In this document: one piece after another, positions 37,371 to 46,757 of the stretch
Layout of the letters: each line of letters starts with the position of its first letter
How positions within the stretch are numbered: the stretch's first letter is position 1
Source of the DNA: an uncultured Oxalobacter sp.
Lineage (GTDB): Bacteria; Pseudomonadota; Gammaproteobacteria; Burkholderiales; Burkholderiaceae_D
Length of the DNA: 64,000 bases
Assembly (NCBI GenBank): GCA_934277985.1
Contig: CAKQWF010000006.1
Location: forward strand, 75,245 to 139,244
Direction of reading: 5' to 3'
Position numbers and translations under genes: made by a program
The notes under the pieces: generated by a model
Told to the model about the DNA's origin: nothing
What the model saw: only the letters and a program-made list of their open reading frames with translations
Databases searched by the model: none

Positions 37371-39188
37371 ATGTGCGGTATAGTCGGTGCGGTGGCAAAA
37401 CGCAATGTCGTTCCTGTAATGCTGGAAGGTCTGAGACGACTGGAATACAGGGGATACGATTCCTGCGGGATCGCCCTGTGTACGGATGGTCATCTGGAGC
37501 GGTCGCGCAGTACGTCACGGGTTGCTGAACTGGAAAAGCAGGTCAACGGTTGCCATCTGTCGGGTTTCCTGGGAATCGCGCATACTCGCTGGGCGACGCA
37601 TGGCGCCCCGACGACCGACAATGCCCATCCCCATTTTTCAGGGGAACGGATCGCGCTGGTGCATAACGGTATCATCGAAAACCATGCGGTTTTGCGTGCC
37701 GAACTGGAAGCGAAAGGTTATGTGTTTTCGAGTCAGACGGATACCGAAGTGATCGCTCACTTGATCGACAGCCTTTACCAGGGCGACTTGCTCAAGGCAG
37801 TGCAGTCGGCTGTGACGCGGTTGCGTGGTGCGTTTGCGATCGCGGTGATTTGTCGTGACGAGCCGCAGCGCATGGTCGGTGCACGACAGGGGTCGCCGCT
37901 GGTGGTCGGGATCGGCGAGAACGAACATTTTCTTGCATCCGATGCGCTGGCGCTGGCGGGAACGACGGACAGGATCGTATATCTGGAAGAAGGCGATACG
38001 GTCGATATCAGTCTCAACGATTGTCATATCTACGATGCGCAGGGGCGTCCTGCGCCGCGCGAAGTGCGTGTTGTCAGCGTCTATGCCGGTGTGTCGGAAC
38101 TTGGACCTTACCGGCATTTCATGCAAAAGGAAATTTTCGAACAGCCGCGTGCGATTTCGGATACCTTGCAGGGCCTTGCCGGTATTTCACCGGAACTGTT
38201 TGGTGACGGTGCCTTGCCGATTTTGCAACAGGCCGATTCGATCCTGATTCTGGCGTGCGGAACCAGTTATTATGCCGGTCTGACAGCAAAATACTGGATG
38301 GAGTCGATTGCGCGGATTCCGGTCGAGGTTGAAATCGCCAGTGAATACCGCTACCGTGACAGTGTTCCATCGCCGAACCGGTTGGTCGTCACCATCAGCC
38401 AGAGCGGTGAAACGGCTGATACTCTGGCGGCCTTGCGCCATGCGCGTGATCTGGGCATGGATCGTTCACTGACGATTTGCAATGTGGCGACCAGTGCAAT
38501 GGTGCGCGAATGTGCATTGTCCTATATTACGCGGGCAGGTGTGGAAATCGGTGTCGCATCTACCAAGGCGTTTACCACGCAGCTGACGGCGCTTTTCCTG
38601 TTGTCGCTGGTGATTGCCAAGATTCGAGGCAGACTCACGCCGGAGCAGGAAGCGGCGCATATGAAATCGTTGCGCCATTTGCCGGTCGCCGTTTCGGCAG
38701 TACTGGCGCTGGAACCGCAGATTATCGCCTGGGCGGAAGATTTTTCACGTCATAACGATGCGCTGTTTCTGGGACGTGGTATCCATTATCCGATCGCGCT
38801 GGAAGGCGCACTCAAGCTCAAGGAAATTTCCTATATCCATGCCGAAGCCTATCCGGCGGGTGAGCTCAAGCATGGACCGCTGGCGCTGGTCACGGACAAG
38901 ATGCCGGTGGTGACGATCGCACCGAATGACGATCTGCTGGAAAAACTGAAGTCGAACATGCAGGAAGTCCGGGCGCGTGGTGGCCAGCTTTATGTTTTTG
39001 CCGATTCGGATACGCGTATCATGTCGCAAGAAGGTATTCACGTTATCCGTATGCCGGAAAACTATGGCCAGCTTTCACCGATATTGCATGTGATTCCCTT
39101 GCAGTTGCTGGCATACCATACGGCGCTGGTTCGCGGGACTGATGTCGACAAGCCGCGCAATCTGGCCAAATCGGTGACGGTGGAATAA
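37371..39188 (+). CDS. glmS: Glutamine-fructose-6-phosphate aminotransferase
   Basis: 605 residues making glucosamine-6-phosphate for peptidoglycan and LPS. Cysteine 2 ([11 protein letters not shown]) is the glutaminase nucleophile; the glutaminase domain runs to about 240 ([18 protein letters not shown]), followed by two SIS domains ([18 protein letters not shown]) and the C-terminal [12 protein letters not shown] that closes the active site. Complete. No glmS ribozyme is visible upstream, as expected outside Firmicutes. Confidence 0.98.
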   Translation: MCGIVGAVAKRNVVPVMLEGLRRLEYRGYDSCGIALCTDGHLERSRSTSRVAELEKQVNGCHLSGFLGIAHTRWATHGAPTTDNAHPHFSGERIALVHNGIIENHAVLRAELEAKGYVFSSQTDTEVIAHLIDSLYQGDLLKAVQSAVTRLRGAFAIAVICRDEPQRMVGARQGSPLVVGIGENEHFLASDALALAGTTDRIVYLEEGDTVDISLNDCHIYDAQGRPAPREVRVVSVYAGVSELGPYRHFMQKEIFEQPRAISDTLQGLAGISPELFGDGALPILQQADSILILACGTSYYAGLTAKYWMESIARIPVEVEIASEYRYRDSVPSPNRLVVTISQSGETADTLAALRHARDLGMDRSLTICNVATSAMVRECALSYITRAGVEIGVASTKAFTTQLTALFLLSLVIAKIRGRLTPEQEAAHMKSLRHLPVAVSAVLALEPQIIAWAEDFSRHNDALFLGRGIHYPIALEGALKLKEISYIHAEAYPAGELKHGPLALVTDKMPVVTIAPNDDLLEKLKSNMQEVRARGGQLYVFADSDTRIMSQEGIHVIRMPENYGQLSPILHVIPLQLLAYHTALVRGTDVDKPRNLAKSVTVE

Positions 39189-39261
39189 AAACGGGCAATA
39201 CGGTACGGCTGGCGTACAATAGAAGCTGTCCGGTGCAACAAAGCATGAGGGGAGGATCCGA

Positions 39262-39531
39262 ATGGATGCTTTCTGGCAATTCGTCAACAAGAGAAGTGTC
39301 CGTCTTGCGCTTGCCGCGTTCTGTTTCTTTCTGGCGATTCAGGGAGGATACCGGATTTATCTGGCGCAGACGAATCTCGATATTTTCCGTGGGGCCGGAG
39401 AACTGGTGTTGTGGCTGTCATGGGCGCTGGTCAATTATTTGCGTGCCAACGGAAAAGTCGCGCCCAAACTGAATATCGCGGTCAATGTCGGTATCGCCAT
39501 GCTGGTCATCAGCTGGTTTATGGGGAAATGA
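39262..39531 (+). CDS. Small membrane protein of unknown function
   Basis: 89 residues with three hydrophobic segments: LALAAFCFFLAIQGGYRIYL, GAGELVLWLSWALVNYL, and LNIAVNVGIAMLVISWFM. GAGGGGAGGATCC precedes the ATG. No recognised family. Ends 11 bp before the radical SAM gene, so likely co-transcribed. Confidence 0.65.
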   Translation: MDAFWQFVNKRSVRLALAAFCFFLAIQGGYRIYLAQTNLDIFRGAGELVLWLSWALVNYLRANGKVAPKLNIAVNVGIAMLVISWFMGK

Positions 39532-39541
39532 AAGCGGGGAT

Positions 39542-40168
39542 ATGGATATGTCAGGCTCTGAAAATTATGAAGATACGGTCGGTTATACCTTGCATGGCAG
39601 CCGCTATCTGAATATGACCAACCGTTGCGGAGTATTGCGTTGCGCGTTCTGTCCGAAATTCAATGGTTCCTGGTCGGTCAAGGAATACGATATGCACTTG
39701 CATCATCATCCGACAGTCGATGAACTTGTCGAGGCAGCAGGCAATCCGGCGGACTACCGGGAAATCGTTTTTTGCGGAATGGGCGAATCGACGACACGTC
39801 TTGACGATATGCTGGAAGTCGCAAGACGCTTGCGCGAAAAAGGGGCGAAACTCCGTCTCAATACGAATGGTCTGGGCAATATGATAAACGGTCGCGATGT
39901 CGCACCTGAAATCGCAGCGCTGATTCCGGTCATTTCCGTTTCGCTCAATGCGCAGGATGAAGAAACCTATAACCGCCATTGCCGTCCCAAATTTTCCGGC
40001 GCGTATGCATCGGTGCTGGAATTTGTCGCCAGTGCGAAAAAGGCGGGAGCCGATGTGACCGTGACGGCTGTCGACGGTTTGCCGGGGGTTGATGTAAAGG
40101 CATGTGAAGCTATTGCAAACCGTCTCGGTGTGAAATTCAGACGACGGGTATTGGACGATCTGGCCTGA
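39542..40168 (+). CDS. TatD-associated radical SAM protein
   Basis: 208 residues. Radical SAM cluster motif CGVLRCAFC (Cx4CxxC spacing, atypical of the common Cx3CxxC) within RYLNMTNRCGVLRCAFCPKF, followed by IVFCGMGESTTRL and a partial barrel. The variant spacing and short length fit the family that usually accompanies TatD nucleases, but no tatD gene is nearby. Two closely spaced ATG codons (39542, 39548) are possible starts. Reaction unknown. Confidence 0.82.
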   Translation: MDMSGSENYEDTVGYTLHGSRYLNMTNRCGVLRCAFCPKFNGSWSVKEYDMHLHHHPTVDELVEAAGNPADYREIVFCGMGESTTRLDDMLEVARRLREKGAKLRLNTNGLGNMINGRDVAPEIAALIPVISVSLNAQDEETYNRHCRPKFSGAYASVLEFVASAKKAGADVTVTAVDGLPGVDVKACEAIANRLGVKFRRRVLDDLA

Positions 40169-40208
40169 CAGGGTGCGTTGGATCAGGAAGATTTTTCATG
40201 AACACACA

Positions 40209-40243
40209 ACCGGACATCACCGGCAGCGGATGTCCGGTTTTTG
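40209..40243 (+). terminator. Terminator after the radical SAM gene
   Basis: ACCGGACATC / GATGTCCGGT, perfect 10-bp stem, 10-nt loop, five T. A second palindrome, GCGCAATATTGCGC, follows at 40247-40260. Confidence 0.85.
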
Positions 40244-40378
40244 TTTGCGCAATATTGCGCTTGGTGTGTAAAACCGTCGTGTATTGGGGCCGATAGTGTG
40301 GCCTGCCGGAATGCATGATTTCCAACCAGTTGATTTTAATTGATTTTTTTGCTGATTTGCCGGATCTTTCATTTTTCT

Positions 40379-40399
40379 GACATAAATTGTATTTATGTC
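40379..40399. promoter_or_regulatory. Inverted repeat upstream of the nrdD riboswitch
   Basis: GACATAAAT-TGT-ATTTATGTC is a perfect 9-bp inverted repeat 90 bp ahead of the riboswitch. It differs from NrdR boxes (ACACTATATAT-like) and from FNR sites; a regulator binding here would act on the same promoter. Confidence 0.45.
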
Positions 40400-40488
40400 C
40401 GCGGGGGTGGGTTAGAATGAAAACCGGCCAGGTATCCGGCAATGCGCGGCGCCGTGCAGCCTTTTTGAAGTTACGTTATACTGCACGG

Positions 40489-40650
40489 ACAATGGTTCCT
40501 TTAACGGGATGAAAAGGGAATCCGGTCAAGTCGGAAAGATGATTCCGGAGCTGCCCCCGCAACTGTATACGGTAGCGTGCACCTGCAAACCACTGGGTGA
40601 CCGGGAAGGAGGGTGTATCGCGATGATCCGCAAGCCAGGAGACCTGCCAT
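40489..40650 (+). promoter_or_regulatory. Cobalamin (adenosylcobalamin) riboswitch
   Basis: The conserved landmarks appear in order: GGTTCC, GATGAAAAGGGAA, the B12 box region GAGCTGCCCCCGCAACTGTA, CCACTGGGTGACCGGGAAGG, and GATGATCCGCAAGCCAGGAGACCTGCC elements (GCAAGCCAGGAGACCTGCC). This is an unmistakable B12 riboswitch. It lies about 145 bp before the class III ribonucleotide reductase gene; B12 would be expected to turn the operon down. Confidence 0.95.
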
Positions 40651-40793
40651 TGACGATTATTCCCAAAACAGGGCGGGGTGTCCTGAAGGAAAACAGTCTG
40701 CTGGAATGTCATTCCACCTTGTCCGGTTTTGCGATGGTTTGTTCGCTTGCCGTGTTGTTTTCTTTCGGTTCCGCCAGATGAAGAAGGTACTGA

Positions 40794-42857
40794 ATGAAAA
40801 CGGAAGAGAAAGTCGTAGTTGATCGGGAGGCGGTTCAACCGGCGCCTTCCGTATCGCCCCCATTACCCCAGCGTATCATCAAGCGCGACGGTGCCGAAGT
40901 GCCGTTCGATGCCAAAAGGATTACGGTTGCGCTTGCCAAGGCTGGTCGTGCGACCGGTGATTTCGGCGAGGATGAAGCGCAGCTTCTGACGCAGCGGACG
41001 TTGAAAGTGTTGCGACACCGTTTTGCCGGTTCCGCGCCGACGGTCGAGCAGGTTCAGGATGTCGTCGAACAGATGCTGGTCGATGCCAATCACACGCGGA
41101 CATTCCGTGCCTATGCCACGTATCGTGACCAGCGTCACCGCTTGCGGCAGGATAGAAGAACGCTGGTCGATGTCGCTTCTTCCGTCGAGGAATATGTCGA
41201 TCGTGCGGACTGGCGTGTTCAGGCCAATGCCAATCAGGGGTATTCGCTGGGTGGTCTGATTCTGAATGTATCGGGCAAGGTGACGGCGAATTACTGGTTG
41301 AGTCATGTCTATCCTCCGGAAATCGGTATGGCGCATCGTGACGCCGATTACCATATCCATGATCTGGATATGTTATGCGGATATTGCGCCGGCTGGTCGC
41401 TGCGGCAGTTGCTGTATGAAGGATTCAACGGTGTTCCGGGCAAGCCGGAAGCCGATCCACCGAAGCATTTTTCGACGGCATTGGGCCAGATGGTCAATTT
41501 TTTGGGCACCCTGCAAAACGAATGGGCCGGTGCACAGGCATTCAGTTCGTTTGATACCTATCTGGCGCCTTATGTCCGCAATGACGGCTTGTCGTTCGAC
41601 GAAGTCAAGCAGCATATGCAGGAGTTCATCTATAACCTGAATGTGCCATCCCGTTGGGGAACACAGACGCCTTTCACCAATCTGACGTTCGACTGGGTTT
41701 GCCCTGAGGATTTGCGCCAGCAGGTACCGGTGATCGCCGGTGAGGAAATGCCGTTCACATATGGTGAATTGCAGGAAGAGATGGATATGCTCAACCGCGC
41801 CTATATCGAGGTGATGACGGCAGGTGACAGGCGTGGCAGGGTATTCACGTTCCCGATCCCGACGTATAACATCACGTCGGATTTCCCGTGGGAATCGGAA
41901 AATGCGGAACGGCTTTTTGCCATGACGGCCAAATACGGTTTGCCGTATTTCCAGAATTTCCTGAATTCCGATCTGGCGCCGAATATGGTGCGTTCGATGT
42001 GTTGCCGTTTGCAACTGGATTTGCGCGAATTGCTCAAACGTGGCAACGGTTTGTTCGGTTCGGCGGAACAAACGGGTTCGATCGGTGTGGTGACGATCAA
42101 TTGCGTACGCCTCGGTTATCTGTTCAAGGGGGATGAAAAGGGCTTGTTCGCCCGTCTGGATTATCTGGCCGACAGGGCGAAAGACAGTCTTGAAATCAAG
42201 CGCAAGGTCGTCCAGCGCCTGATGGATGGCGGGCTGTTCCCGTATACGCGACGTTATCTGGGCAGACTGCGCAACCATTTCTCGACGATCGGTGTGAACG
42301 GCATCAATGAAATGATCCGCAACTTCACGAATGATCGTGATGATATTACGACCGAATTCGGCCACCAGATGGCGTTGCGTTTGCTCGATCATTTGCGCGA
42401 ACGGATGAAGAATTATCAGGAAGAAACCGGTAATCTCTACAATCTGGAAGCCACTCCTGCTGAAGGGACGACTTACCGTTTCGCGCGCGAGGACAAAAAG
42501 CGTTATCCGGATATTCTTCAGGCCGGTACGCCTGAACATCCGTATTACACGAACTCGTCCCAATTGCCGGTCGGCTATACCGACGATCCGTTCGAGGCGT
42601 TGCGCTGTCAGGATGATTTGCAGATTCGCTATACCGGTGGAACGGTGTTGCATCTTTATATGCAGGAACAGATTTCATCGCCTGAGGCCTGTCGCAAGCT
42701 GGTCAGGACAGCACTGACGAATTTCAGGTTGCCGTATCTGACGGTGACACCGACATTCTCTATTTGTCCGAAGCACGGTTATCTGGCCGGCGAACATGAA
42801 TTTTGCCCCATCTGTGACGAAGAACTGATGGCGGAAATGGAAAAACAGAAACATTGA
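40794..42857 (+). CDS. nrdD: Anaerobic ribonucleoside-triphosphate reductase, large part without glycyl-radical tail
   Basis: 687 residues. Makes deoxyribonucleotides under anoxia. N-terminal ATP-cone (about 26-115: IIKRDGAEVPFDAKRITVALAKAG), then the ten-stranded barrel of class III NrdD (HIHDLDMLCGYCAGWSLRQLLYEGF, FTNLTFDW, FPIPTYNIT, MCCRLQLDLREL). The C-terminus ends with a zinc-ribbon-like CPKHGYLAGEHEFCPICDEELM, exactly where normal NrdD continues into the glycyl-radical segment. That segment is a separate gene 32 bp downstream. B12 riboswitch upstream; nrdG downstream. Confidence 0.93.
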   Translation: MKTEEKVVVDREAVQPAPSVSPPLPQRIIKRDGAEVPFDAKRITVALAKAGRATGDFGEDEAQLLTQRTLKVLRHRFAGSAPTVEQVQDVVEQMLVDANHTRTFRAYATYRDQRHRLRQDRRTLVDVASSVEEYVDRADWRVQANANQGYSLGGLILNVSGKVTANYWLSHVYPPEIGMAHRDADYHIHDLDMLCGYCAGWSLRQLLYEGFNGVPGKPEADPPKHFSTALGQMVNFLGTLQNEWAGAQAFSSFDTYLAPYVRNDGLSFDEVKQHMQEFIYNLNVPSRWGTQTPFTNLTFDWVCPEDLRQQVPVIAGEEMPFTYGELQEEMDMLNRAYIEVMTAGDRRGRVFTFPIPTYNITSDFPWESENAERLFAMTAKYGLPYFQNFLNSDLAPNMVRSMCCRLQLDLRELLKRGNGLFGSAEQTGSIGVVTINCVRLGYLFKGDEKGLFARLDYLADRAKDSLEIKRKVVQRLMDGGLFPYTRRYLGRLRNHFSTIGVNGINEMIRNFTNDRDDITTEFGHQMALRLLDHLRERMKNYQEETGNLYNLEATPAEGTTYRFAREDKKRYPDILQAGTPEHPYYTNSSQLPVGYTDDPFEALRCQDDLQIRYTGGTVLHLYMQEQISSPEACRKLVRTALTNFRLPYLTVTPTFSICPKHGYLAGEHEFCPICDEELMAEMEKQKH

Positions 42858-42889
42858 ATCGACTAACCCGTTAGCAGAAAGGAATGATT

Positions 42890-43072
42890 ATGGATACTTC
42901 ACGTTTGCCTCAGGAAAAGCGTCAGCGCTGTGAGGTCTGGACACGTGTGATGGGCTATCACCGCCCGGTTTCGGAATTCAACCCCGGAAAACAGAGTGAA
43001 CACCGCGAACGGGTTCATTTTGTCGAATCCGTTATCCCGGAAACACCTTGTGCATGCACCCGTGACAAATGA
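42890..43072 (+). CDS. Separate glycyl-radical domain of class III ribonucleotide reductase
   Basis: 60 residues matching the C-terminal end of NrdD: RCEVWTRVMGYHRPVSEFN followed by GKQSEHRERVHF. The glycine in RVMGYH (residue 22) is the expected radical site. AAAGGA 6 bp before the ATG at 42890 argues for independent translation. It is in a different frame from nrdD, and stop codons occur in both frames of the linker (42855 and 42872), so simple readthrough or one frameshift cannot join them. It should assemble with the large part and be activated by NrdG. Confidence 0.85.
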   Translation: MDTSRLPQEKRQRCEVWTRVMGYHRPVSEFNPGKQSEHRERVHFVESVIPETPCACTRDK

Positions 43073-43739
43073 TGTAACCCTGCAGGTCGGGGGAATCACA
43101 CCGTTTACCACGATCGATTTTCCCGGCCGGCTGGCCGCGGTCATATTTTGTCAGGGATGTCCCTGGCGATGTCGTTATTGTCACAACAGGCATTTGTTGC
43201 CTGCCGGTGTCGGCGGGAAATATGCATGGACAGAGGTGATGCAGTGGCTTGAGACAAGACGCGGCCTTCTGGAAGGAGTGGTTTTCAGCGGAGGTGAACC
43301 TCTGTTGCAACGCCAGTTGCCGGATGCCGCAAGCGCGGTACGCGAGCAAGGTTTTGCGGTAGCCTTGCATACGTCCGGTGTCTATCCTGACCGGTTACAT
43401 GACATGTTGCCGCTGGTGGATTGGGTCGGACTGGACATCAAGGCGCCGTTTGACGAATATGCGCTCATTACCGGTGGTGGCGACGGCAGCCGTACACGGG
43501 ACGCCTTGCGGTATATTGTTCAGGCCGGTACTCCGCATGAATTGCGCTGTACGCTGGATCCGGATTTTTTCGATGCGGCACGTGCCCGGAAAATGGCGAT
43601 GCAACTGGCTCAGGCCGGTGCGTCCCATCTGGTGCTTCAGGCTTGTCGTGATGAAACGACTCGCCGGAGTCGCCATGTACCGGATGAGGTACTGGACGCC
43701 ATTCGTGCGCATCTTCCTTCGGTGACGTGCCGATTTTGA
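43062..43739 (+). CDS. nrdG: Anaerobic ribonucleotide reductase activating protein
   Basis: 225 residues from a GTG at 43062 (an ATG at 42996 would overlap the preceding gene by 77 bp). Radical SAM motif CQGCPWRCRYC (Cx3CxxC within), after GGITPFTTIDFPGRLAAVIF, typical of NrdG of this subtype, plus FSGGEPLLQ. Uses AdoMet and a [4Fe-4S] cluster to create the glycyl radical. Third member of the nrdD operon. No clear ribosome site, consistent with coupled translation across the 11-bp overlap. Confidence 0.92.
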   Translation: MTNDVTLQVGGITPFTTIDFPGRLAAVIFCQGCPWRCRYCHNRHLLPAGVGGKYAWTEVMQWLETRRGLLEGVVFSGGEPLLQRQLPDAASAVREQGFAVALHTSGVYPDRLHDMLPLVDWVGLDIKAPFDEYALITGGGDGSRTRDALRYIVQAGTPHELRCTLDPDFFDAARARKMAMQLAQAGASHLVLQACRDETTRRSRHVPDEVLDAIRAHLPSVTCRF

Positions 43740-43838
43740 CAATTTGCGTTCGTTCATACCGGATGTCCTCAGTCCGGATTTCTGAATCGCCCGGGTTTCC
43801 GTTACCATATGGTTTCCTGATGATGGCGGACGAATGAT

Positions 43839-45173
43839 ATGAGTGCGTTTCTGACAGATTTGCTGCTGCTGTTTTTGCTGACGGTGTTGAATGGCGTTTT
43901 CGCCATGTCCGAAATCGCGCTGGTCTCGTCCAGAAAAGTTCGCTTGCAAAGTCTCTCGGACGAGGGAAGCTCGGGGGCGAAAAAGGCACTTGAACTGTAT
44001 CGTTCGCCATCCCGTTTTTTGTCGACTATCCAGGTCGGTATTACTTCTATCGGTATCTTGAGCGGTGCTGTCGGTGAAAAGGCGATTTCGGCGCCGTTGG
44101 CCGGATGGCTGGCGCAAATTCCCGGGTTACAGGTATATGCCAGAGGGATCGCCCTTGCGGTGACAGTCGTTTGTCTGACGTATTTTTCGGTTGTGATCGG
44201 TGAGCTGGTTCCGAAAAGTCTGGCATTGCTGGCGCCGGAGCGGCTGGCCTCGATCATGTCGCGCCCGTTGGGTGCGCTGGCGGTTGTTGCGCTGCCGCTG
44301 GTCTGGCTCCTTTCCAAATCCAGCGAGTGGTTTTTGGGAATGCTCGGCGTCAGAAAAAACAGCGATCCGCCCATCAGTGACAATGAAATCAGGGCGCTGA
44401 TGGGACAGGGAACGAAGGCCGGTGTTTTCCACAAGGGAGAACAGGAAATCGTTTCCAATGTCTTGCGTCTGGATCAGCAGCCGATTGTGGAAATCATGAC
44501 GCCCAAGCACGATCTGGCGGTTCTTGATCTTGACGATACCCCCGAATTGATCAGAAGCCGGATCGCTTCAACGGAGCATACACGCCTCATCGTTTGCCGG
44601 GATGGTCTCCAGCATGTTCTCGGGATTTTGCGTCGTGGTGACTTGTTGGGGAAAACCGTCAACGGAACACCGGTCATGCCGGAAGATATCGAGTCCGTTC
44701 TGCTCAAGCCCTTGTTCGTGCCCGAGACGATTTCGACGATACAGCTTCTCGAGAATTTCCGCCATGCCCGCAATTCTCTGGCGCTGGTCGTGGATGAATA
44801 TGGCGATATGCAGGGAATCGTGACGATGACGGATGTGCTGGCGGCGATTGTGGGCGATTCGTCGGTTCCTGACGTCAATGAGGAGGATGATCTCGTCCGG
44901 CGAGAAGATGGTTCCTGGCTGGTCGATGGCGAAATCAGTATCGAGCGGCTGGTGTCCGAATTGGGGATACATGGCGGGTTGCCGGGCGAGGATTCCAACC
45001 GGTTTCATACGGTGGGCGGTTTTGTGATGTATATGCTTGGCAGGATACCTGTGGCTGCTGATCGTTTTGAGGCCGGCGGATGGCGCTTTGAAGTGATGGA
45101 TATGGATCGCAATCGCGTCGACAAGGTGCTGGTCGTACCGCCTGAGACGGATGGAAACGTGAAGTCTGAATGA
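43839..45173 (+). CDS. CNNM/CorC-type membrane protein (hemolysin C family)
   Basis: 444 residues. DUF21/CNNM transmembrane domain (about 1-190), CBS pair (IMTPKHDLAVLDLDDTPELIRSRIA, then VTMTDVLAAIVGD), and a C-terminal transporter-associated domain (LVDGEISIERLVSELGI ... TVGGFVMYMLGRIP). Members handle magnesium or other divalent/polyamine export; the hemolysin label is historical. Substrate not readable here. Single gene. Confidence 0.9.
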   Translation: MSAFLTDLLLLFLLTVLNGVFAMSEIALVSSRKVRLQSLSDEGSSGAKKALELYRSPSRFLSTIQVGITSIGILSGAVGEKAISAPLAGWLAQIPGLQVYARGIALAVTVVCLTYFSVVIGELVPKSLALLAPERLASIMSRPLGALAVVALPLVWLLSKSSEWFLGMLGVRKNSDPPISDNEIRALMGQGTKAGVFHKGEQEIVSNVLRLDQQPIVEIMTPKHDLAVLDLDDTPELIRSRIASTEHTRLIVCRDGLQHVLGILRRGDLLGKTVNGTPVMPEDIESVLLKPLFVPETISTIQLLENFRHARNSLALVVDEYGDMQGIVTMTDVLAAIVGDSSVPDVNEEDDLVRREDGSWLVDGEISIERLVSELGIHGGLPGEDSNRFHTVGGFVMYMLGRIPVAADRFEAGGWRFEVMDMDRNRVDKVLVVPPETDGNVKSE

Positions 45174-45213
45174 GTGTGGTGTTCGTGGAAGCGGAAATTA
45201 GCATCCGGAACGT

Positions 45214-46281
45214 GTGCATCGTATAATCGCTGCCATTGACAGGGTATTTTCGAGACGAGTAACGAAACAGAACGGTGCCATATTGAGCCAATACAAGACA
45301 AATGATTCCGGTTCTGCCTTCCTTGCGCCGGTGTTGCCGGATCTGGAATCGGTGGACCGGATTATCCGTCAGCAGATGCATTCGGATATCGCGCTGGTCG
45401 GCACGATTGCGGAATATATCATCAATGCCGGCGGGAAGCGGATTCGTCCTGTTCTCGTTTTGCTGATAGCACGTGCACTGGGGTATCAGGGGGAAGATCA
45501 CTGTACGCTGGCGGCAACGATCGAATTCATCCATACCGCAACCTTGCTGCATGACGATGTGGTGGATGAAGCGCAACTGCGTCGTGGAATTCCCAGCGCC
45601 AATGTATCGTTCGGCAATGCGGCATCAGTGCTTGTCGGTGATTTTCTATATACCCGTGCTTTCCAGATGATGGTATCCGTCGGCAATATGCGTATTCTTG
45701 ATGTACTGGCGGATGCGACCAATCTGATTGCGGAAGGCGAGGTCATGCAATTGACGCATGTGCGCAATATCGCGGTAGATGAAGGTGCCTACATGAACGT
45801 CATCTATGCCAAAACGGCGAAGCTCTTTGAAGCCTCCTGCGAGATCGGTGCACTGATCGCACAGGCAACAGATGAAAAGGTTCGCGCGGCTGCACGGTTC
45901 GGACGTGCGCTGGGCATGGCTTTCCAGTTGATCGACGATGTGCTGGATTACGCAGGTGATACCGGTGAGATGGGCAAGCGTATCGGTAACGATCTGAAAG
46001 AAGGCAAGATGACGTTGCCGCTGATTTATCTGTTCGAAAACGGGACACAACAGCAAAAGGAACTGGTTCGCCGCTGTGTGGAAGAAAACGATGAAAGTTG
46101 CTTTGCCGCAGTGTCAGAAGCAGTTTGTTCATGCGGTGCGCTCGAATATACACGCAGCAAGGCCGGGCAGGCTGTTGCGCAGGCAACACAGGCACTTGCG
46201 GTTTTCAGTGGTGAGGGGAGTGGTCAATACGAAAAATCTTTGCTAGAATTAGCATCCTTCTCGGTAGAAAGGAGTTTTTGA
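45214..46281 (+). CDS. ispB: Octaprenyl diphosphate synthase
   Basis: 355-residue trans-prenyltransferase that builds the quinone side chain. Both aspartate motifs are present: LLHDDVVDEAQLRRG and QLIDDVLDY, plus GGKRIRPVL and GEVMQLTH. The ATG at 45214 adds a short poorly conserved start; a TTG at 45283 (LSQYKTNDS) would give the more usual N-terminus. Followed 17 bp later by tRNA-Pro. Confidence 0.93.
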   Translation: MHRIIAAIDRVFSRRVTKQNGAILSQYKTNDSGSAFLAPVLPDLESVDRIIRQQMHSDIALVGTIAEYIINAGGKRIRPVLVLLIARALGYQGEDHCTLAATIEFIHTATLLHDDVVDEAQLRRGIPSANVSFGNAASVLVGDFLYTRAFQMMVSVGNMRILDVLADATNLIAEGEVMQLTHVRNIAVDEGAYMNVIYAKTAKLFEASCEIGALIAQATDEKVRAAARFGRALGMAFQLIDDVLDYAGDTGEMGKRIGNDLKEGKMTLPLIYLFENGTQQQKELVRRCVEENDESCFAAVSEAVCSCGALEYTRSKAGQAVAQATQALAVFSGEGSGQYEKSLLELASFSVERSF

Positions 46282-46298
46282 TCTTTCTGCTGTCATTT

Positions 46299-46375
46299 CG
46301 GGGTGTAGCTTAGCCTGGTAGAGCGCTACGTTCGGGACGTAGAGGCCGGAGGTTCGAATCCTCTCACCCCGACCA
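46299..46375 (+). tRNA. tRNA-Pro (anticodon CGG)
   Basis: 77-nt cloverleaf: acceptor CGGGGTG with CACCCCG, D-arm TAGCTTAGCCTGGTAGAGC, anticodon stem CTACG/CGTAG around TTCGGGA (anticodon CGG), T-arm CCGGAGGTTCGAATCCTC, encoded CCA. Confidence 0.97.
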
Positions 46376-46757
46376 ATTTTCTCTTCTTTCTTCATTTTTT
46401 CCTGTACATACGATATCGTGTGCCGCTTGTCGGGCGGCTGGTCTTGTATGCCTTTCTAATAATCGTGCGGATGATACAACTGTTCAGAAGTACCGTGAGT
46501 CCGCGCCGACAGATCGGGTTGATCGCCATGCCTTGTGACGATGAAACAGGTTATGGTTTGTGGTGGCTTCACTTGGAGGTTTGGCAATGTATGCATGACC
46601 TGTGTTTTTCGAACCGGTTCGTATGCATGTGTCATGAGTTTTGTGCATGATTTTCCCGGATAGCGTATGGAACGCTGCCAGTGGACGGATGCAAGTGCGG
46701 GGAAAAGACGACGAACAGGAATGCCGGTGATCGTGCGATCAAGGGGTGAAATACCGG

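Noticed and set aside
40331..40344. FNR box TTGATTTTAATTGA upstream of nrdD
   Set aside because: The right half site does not match ATCAA; AT-rich DNA gives such half sites by chance.
42855..42890. Frameshift error joining nrdD and the glycyl-radical gene
   Set aside because: Stops occur in both relevant frames within the linker and the small gene has its own ribosome site and ATG, so a single indel would not restore one frame.
46420..46650. 76-codon frame after tRNA-Pro
   Set aside because: No ribosome site or family motif; composition unlike a real protein.
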